NCBI RefSeq assembly: GCF_001956585.1
Contig: NZ_MSRR01000008.1
Coordinates: forward strand, 1 to 64,000
DNA length: 64,000 nt
Source: Actinomyces naeslundii
Lineage (GTDB): Bacteria > Actinomycetota > Actinomycetes > Actinomycetales > Actinomycetaceae
Reading direction: 5' to 3'
Positions within the stretch are counted from its first letter, which is position 1, and each line of letters opens with the position of its first letter. The translations under genes and the position numbers were made by a program. The notes beneath the pieces are model-generated. The model was not told the DNA's origin. It did no database searches and saw only the letters and a program-made list of their open reading frames with translations. This document shows, piece after piece, positions 61,596 through 64,000 of this stretch.

Positions 61596-61958
61596 GTGGC
61601 TCTTGAACCTCGGATCTCCGCACGCCTGAAGCGCAACGCAGATGGCCTGGTCTGCGCCGTCGTCCAGCAGCACGACTCACGTGAGGTGCTCATGGTGGGC
61701 TGGATGGACGACGAGGCGCTCCGGCGCACCCTGACCGAGGGGCGGGTGACCTTCTGGTCGCGGTCTCGGCGTGAGTACTGGCGCAAGGGGGACACCTCCG
61801 GACACGCTCAGTACGTCAAGGCTGTTCACCTGGACTGCGACGGGGATGCAGTTCTGGTTGAGGTCGACCAGGTCGGAGCGGCCTGCCACACCGGCGAGCA
61901 CACCTGCTTCCTTGCCGGTGGTGACCTCGGGGCGCAGCCGGGCGAGCGACCCGACTGA
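61596..61958 (+). CDS. hisI: Phosphoribosyl-AMP cyclohydrolase
   Basis: 120 residues from GTG 61596 ([19 protein letters not shown]); a GTG at 61572 gives eight more residues, and CATAAT lies six bases before the later start. Opens the ring of PR-AMP in histidine synthesis. Metal ligands are visible in [28 protein letters not shown] (Asp triad and three Cys), and [16 protein letters not shown] is the substrate loop. HisF is about 2 kb upstream. No HisE domain is fused. Confidence 0.93.
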   Translation: MALEPRISARLKRNADGLVCAVVQQHDSREVLMVGWMDDEALRRTLTEGRVTFWSRSRREYWRKGDTSGHAQYVKAVHLDCDGDAVLVEVDQVGAACHTGEHTCFLAGGDLGAQPGERPD

Positions 61959-62008
61959 CTGCTCCGCCACGGCCAACGCTGTCCGGCACTGCCCAGCGAT
62001 TTGCAACA

Positions 62009-62025
62009 GACGGCCTCGGGCCGTC
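62009..62025 (+). terminator. Small hairpin between hisI and the TrpC-like gene
   Basis: GACGGCC-TCG-GGCCGTC, seven pairs with a three-base loop. Either the hisI terminator or part of the leader of the next gene. Confidence 0.45.
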
Positions 62026-62086
62026 ACGATGGATACGAACAGGCGCCCTCCTGGAGCGCCGGTAGCTGAGGTCGAGGAGGTGCGCG

Positions 62087-62911
62087 ATGACCTCGTTCGA
62101 GGCGATGGTGGCCGAGGCCAGAGCGGCTGCCGACCGCCGGGCTTCGCGTGTCCCGTTGACTCGTCTGCGAGAGTCCTCGCGCCTGGTCCCCGGAGCCATC
62201 AGCGCCCTGTCCAGTCTGCGCACCGACGACCGAGCGGTCACGGTCATCGCGGAGGTCAAGCGCTCGACGGCCACTTTTGCCGACCTCAGCGGAGTCGGCG
62301 ACCCAGGTATGCTGGCCTGCTTCTATGCGGCCGGCGGCGCCGCCTGCGTCTCCGTGGTCACGGGTCCCAGCGCGACGCGAGGCTCGCTCAAGGACCTGGA
62401 TGCCGTCAGGGCCGCAGTGGACCTTCCCGTCCTGGCCAACGACCTCGTGGTCACCCCGTACCAGGTGCATGAGGCCCGGGCTCACGGTGCCGATCTGCTC
62501 ATGCTCGACGCCCGCCTTGAGACCCTGGTGCTCGAAGGACTCATCGAGAGGGTCCACTCCCTGGGGATGAGCGCCGTTGTCGAGGTCCGCACCCGTCGTG
62601 AGGCACTGGCAGCGGTCGATGCGGGCGCCCGTATCATCGCCATCGACACCCGGGATCCTGACGCCCTGACCGTCGACTGCAGCCTGTTCGACCAGGTCAC
62701 GGATGTCCTGCCCACGCAAGTCGTACGCATCGCGGCCGGGGGAGTCAGGGGCCCCCATGACGTCATGAGCTTCGCTCGCTGCGGCGCCGACGTCGTCCTT
62801 GTCGGTGAGGCGATCATCCGCTCCACCGATCCCCAGCAGTTCGTTGCTGAGCTGGTCGCCGCCGGCGCCCACCCAGCACTGATCCCCTCCGCCCATCGAG
62901 AGGTCCTCTGA
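62087..62911 (+). CDS. Divergent indole-3-glycerol-phosphate synthase (TrpC) paralogue, catalytic residues replaced
   Basis: 274 residues, seven bases after GAGGAGG. The (beta/alpha)8 TrpC layout is clear: VIAEVKR at residues 53-59, PVLANDLVVTPYQVHEARAHGADLL, AVVEVRTRREA and VVRIAAGGVRGPHDVMSFARCGADVVLVGEAIIRS. Against Sulfolobus IGPS numbering, E51, K53 and E159 are kept (E56, K58, E166). K110 becomes Asn118, N180 becomes Asp187, and E210-S211 becomes Ala217-Gly218. The phosphate-binding SPS is TAT. Normal IGPS chemistry is unlikely. No other trp gene is nearby. It is 128 bases after hisI and abuts lgt. Confidence 0.85.
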   Translation: MTSFEAMVAEARAAADRRASRVPLTRLRESSRLVPGAISALSSLRTDDRAVTVIAEVKRSTATFADLSGVGDPGMLACFYAAGGAACVSVVTGPSATRGSLKDLDAVRAAVDLPVLANDLVVTPYQVHEARAHGADLLMLDARLETLVLEGLIERVHSLGMSAVVEVRTRREALAAVDAGARIIAIDTRDPDALTVDCSLFDQVTDVLPTQVVRIAAGGVRGPHDVMSFARCGADVVLVGEAIIRSTDPQQFVAELVAAGAHPALIPSAHREVL

Positions 62912-63919
62912 GTGCCTGTCACCACGCTTTCCGCCATGATGTCAGCGATGTCGGTCACGGCAGCGATGCCCGCCGGCATACCGAGTCCCTCCTCGGGTGT
63001 CTGGTACATCGGGCCCATTCCGGTTCGCGCCTATGCGCTGTGCATTCTCACCGGGGTCTTCGTGGCCGTGTGGTGGTCGGATCGACGCTACCGGGCTCGG
63101 GGCGGTCGGCCGGAGGTGGTTCTCGACGTCGCCATCGTGGCCGTCCCGGCCGGAATCGTGGGTGCTCGTCTTTACCACGTGCTGTCGTCGCCCGATGACT
63201 ACTTCGGTCCGAATGGCGACCTGTCCCGCATCCCCCAGACGTGGTTGGGGGGGCTGGGTATCTGGGGAGGTATCGCCGGGGGCGTCCTGGCCGGGGTGCT
63301 TCTTCTGCGTCATCGCGGTCTGCGTATCGCCCCACTGGCCGACGCCGTCGCCCCGGCGCTGCTGGTCGCGCAGGCGATCGGCCGGCTGGGAAACTGGTTC
63401 AACCAGGAGCTCTACGGTGCTCCGACGACGCTGCCCTGGGGACTGCAGATCGACGATGCCCATCTGCCGGCAGGCTCCGCCTACCCGCCCGGCACCCTGT
63501 TTCACCCGACCTTCCTCTACGAGGCCCTGTGGAACCTCGTCGGGGCCGCCCTGCTGGTCTGGATCGGGAGAAGGATGCGGGCCCGCAGCGGGGTCACGGG
63601 CGGAAGACTGATGTGGGCCTACCTCATGATCTACACCGCCGGTCGGGTTTGGATCGAGATGCTGCGCATTGACGAGGCCGAGACGGTTCTTGGTCTGCGA
63701 CTGAACGTGTGGACCTCTATCGTCATCTTCCTCGTCGGCGCCATCGGGCTGGCCCTCGTCTCCCGAAGGACGCTCAGCGACGCTATCGAGAGGCCGGGGC
63801 GGGAGACGGGCAAGGGCCGCTCGGAAGACGATTCGGCTGAGGAGGACTCGTCTGAGGACGTCTCACCAGCAGAACCCGGCACGGCGGCGTCGACTGCGCA
63901 CGACGGGACGGACGAGTAG
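62912..63919 (+). CDS. lgt: Prolipoprotein diacylglyceryl transferase
   Basis: 335 residues from GTG 62912, directly after the TrpC-like stop. It moves diacylglycerol from phosphatidylglycerol to the lipobox Cys of prolipoproteins. Marks: VGARLYHVLSS with the catalytic His, IGRLGNWFNQELYGAPT, the signature HPTFLYEALWN, and GGRLMWAYLMIYTAGRVWIEMLRID. Seven membrane helices. The C-terminal ~45 residues are a soluble Asp/Glu/Ser-rich tail, common in actinobacterial Lgt. Confidence 0.95.
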   Translation: MPVTTLSAMMSAMSVTAAMPAGIPSPSSGVWYIGPIPVRAYALCILTGVFVAVWWSDRRYRARGGRPEVVLDVAIVAVPAGIVGARLYHVLSSPDDYFGPNGDLSRIPQTWLGGLGIWGGIAGGVLAGVLLLRHRGLRIAPLADAVAPALLVAQAIGRLGNWFNQELYGAPTTLPWGLQIDDAHLPAGSAYPPGTLFHPTFLYEALWNLVGAALLVWIGRRMRARSGVTGGRLMWAYLMIYTAGRVWIEMLRIDEAETVLGLRLNVWTSIVIFLVGAIGLALVSRRTLSDAIERPGRETGKGRSEDDSAEEDSSEDVSPAEPGTAASTAHDGTDE

Positions 63920-64000
63920 CGGTTCCGCTGGACGACGGAGTATGACTCGGGTGGAAGGAATCCGGGTGAGGATCGTCGCAACCTGACGCGTGCAGGGATT
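63920..64000. other. Right-edge 81 bases
   Basis: No gene is recognised. GGTGGAAGGAATCCGGGTGAGG at the end may belong to the leader of the next gene, which begins beyond the window. Confidence 0.2.

Noticed and set aside
1-64000. CRISPR array, prophage or insertion sequence
   Set aside because: No spaced direct repeats, integrase, transposase or terminal inverted repeats were seen.

Overview
The window is about 64 kb of high-GC Gram-positive chromosome. Several features point to an Actinomyces-type oral actinomycete (genus inferred from gene content, not from a marker gene): a complete pupylation cluster without proteasome subunits, the actinobacterial mutasome genes imuA', imuB and dnaE2, a 13E12-type DUF222/HNH protein, a cell-wall adhesin with DUF5979-like modules, and many short overlapping ATGA gene junctions. 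No prophage, insertion sequence or CRISPR array was recognised, and the only RNA gene found is one tRNA-Leu(GAG). 

Layout. 1-1828 is the 5' part of a large surface adhesin running off the left edge. 2-16 kb holds core metabolism and housekeeping genes: aconitase, a mercuric-reductase-like flavoenzyme, YbaK, GNAT, TrmL, an SDR/PEBP pair, then the SOS-controlled imuA'-imuB pair with a near-perfect LexA box. 16-22 kb has thymidine kinase, a SatD operon preceded by two matching CTTGTA-N10-TACAAG operators, and a four-gene operon (XRE-cupin regulator, B3/4-domain protein, DapA-like aldolase, MFS carrier) whose promoter carries a perfect 12-bp inverted repeat. 22-28 kb is the DUF222/HNH gene overlapping dnaE2. 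28-46 kb is mixed: AI-2E permease, hexose-phosphate mutarotase, tRNA-Leu, DUF805, a tandem pair of 448-residue membrane paralogues, a GNAT-MazG fusion, a TetR/MFS efflux pair under a 36-bp palindrome, pyruvate oxidase, an M3 peptidase and oxidoreductases. 45-47 kb is a thiosulfate import operon (TsuA and TusA types) with a possible Cys-containing leader peptide. 

47-64 kb: a RecB-like nuclease and an M50 protease diverge from leaderless promoters; a DyP peroxidase with an encapsulin-targeting tail is translationally coupled to its encapsulin shell; then trmI-arc-dop-pup-pafA, an FKBP-like protein and hisF run head to tail with 4-8 base overlaps at most junctions. Pup is followed directly by pafA, with no prcBA between, and ARC lacks the C-terminal proteasome-docking residues, so pupylation here probably works without a 20S proteasome. 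The right end holds DUF4190/DUF2752 membrane proteins, hisI, a TrpC-family protein that has lost several catalytic residues, and lgt. 

A recurring theme is a TANNNT box 6-8 bases before the start codon, which suggests that many genes are transcribed as leaderless mRNAs. The most unusual items are the catalytically altered TrpC paralogue, the proteasome-free Pup system, the XRE/B3-4/DapA/MFS operon and the paired SatD operators.
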